Below, piece after piece: positions 21,726 through 21,860 of a DNA stretch of 21,860 bases. Origin of the DNA: a virus; the IMG/VR virus record IMGVR_UViG_3300035698_014172, positions 1-21,860 of that record, one strand, 5' to 3'. Within the stretch, counting starts at the first letter, position 1; every line of letters starts with the position of its first letter. Made by a program: the position numbers and the translations under genes. The notes below the pieces were generated by a model that worked only from the letters and a program-made list of their open reading frames with translations, did no database searches and had not been told where the DNA came from.

Positions 21726-21860
21726 AAAATCTAGGCTATGTATTATGGCAAGGCCGCTCAAGGCTTGAGAATTCGCCAATCGCCGCTATTGCTACCCTAA
21801 GTACTAGCAATAGAAAGACTGGCGACATGGTGCAAGTGTGGATCATCGCGACCGATAGCC
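21722..21860 (+). CDS. Conserved phage protein, partial (runs off window)
   Basis: From ATG 21722, in an ATGA overlap with the membrane peptide, the frame is open to the window end (46 residues). The visible part (YVLWQGRSRLENSPIAAIAT ... NRKTGDMVQVWII) matches a pattern I recall from small early-region phage proteins, 'QG.S...g.PI..I.T...N.KTG.M.q.wI'. Their function is unknown to me. The C-terminus lies outside the window. Confidence 0.65.
   Translation, partial: MKNLGYVLWQGRSRLENSPIAAIATLSTSNRKTGDMVQVWIIATDS

Noticed and set aside
1-21860. tRNA genes, CRISPR arrays, insertion sequences, integrase or attachment sites
   Set aside because: No cloverleaf with a TTCRANY arm, no regularly spaced direct repeats with unique spacers, no transposase or integrase motif was seen; the YGTWACR repeats are too short and too irregular for CRISPR.

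Overview
The window looks like part of a lytic-type, short-tailed (podovirus-like) phage genome of the class Caudoviricetes. The evidence is a compact minus-strand morphogenesis block (terminase, portal, scaffold, capsid, connector, tail and ejection-type proteins, tail fibre) with no tape-measure, tail-tube or sheath gene, and almost no space between genes. Many junctions are ATGA, GTGA, TAATG or TGATG overlaps, with GGAG/AGGAG-type ribosome sites. No integrase, repressor, tRNA, insertion sequence or CRISPR array was seen. The host cannot be named; nothing conflicts with a Gram-negative bacterium.

Layout, reading the late genes in transcription order (right to left): small terminase (20002-19658), large terminase (19658-18195), P22-like portal (18194-16044), small conserved portal-adjacent protein (16047-15724), scaffold (15731-14646), a structured leader with a candidate promoter (14642-14499), major capsid (14498-13524), probable decoration protein (13471-12971), a strong intrinsic terminator (12952-12927), a possible 50-residue gene (12916-12764), a connector-region protein (12770-11988), an adaptor-like protein (11984-11253), a large tail/nozzle-like protein (11251-9593), and a GNAT-like protein in the slot of T7 gp13 (9596-9165). 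Then come four large virion or ejection candidates (9165-3456), the tail fibre (3456-2173), a probable receptor-binding partner (2176-944), a DUF4376-type fibre-associated protein (939-322), and the start of a membrane-anchored coiled-coil protein (305-1).

To the right lies a gene-free divergent region (20003-20674). It holds two repeat families: four GCCTGTA elements in hairpins, then 13 copies of YGTWACR in two clusters flanking an A+T-rich core. This looks like an iteron-type replication origin and/or regulatory array. The plus strand then starts a rightward cluster: a short protein with sliding-clamp hallmarks (ATDG, PDYxxVIP, C-terminal MPMR), a 21-residue leader ORF, an unknown 115-residue protein, a 21-residue membrane peptide, and a partial gene at the window end.

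The inferred logic is that rightward genes handle DNA replication and leftward genes build and package the virion, with the central repeat region separating or controlling the two programmes. The most novel-looking parts are the iteron array next to a reduced clamp, the inverted repeat over a candidate promoter ahead of the capsid gene, and the tail-fibre module, whose receptor-binding gene has clearly lower G+C than its neighbour.
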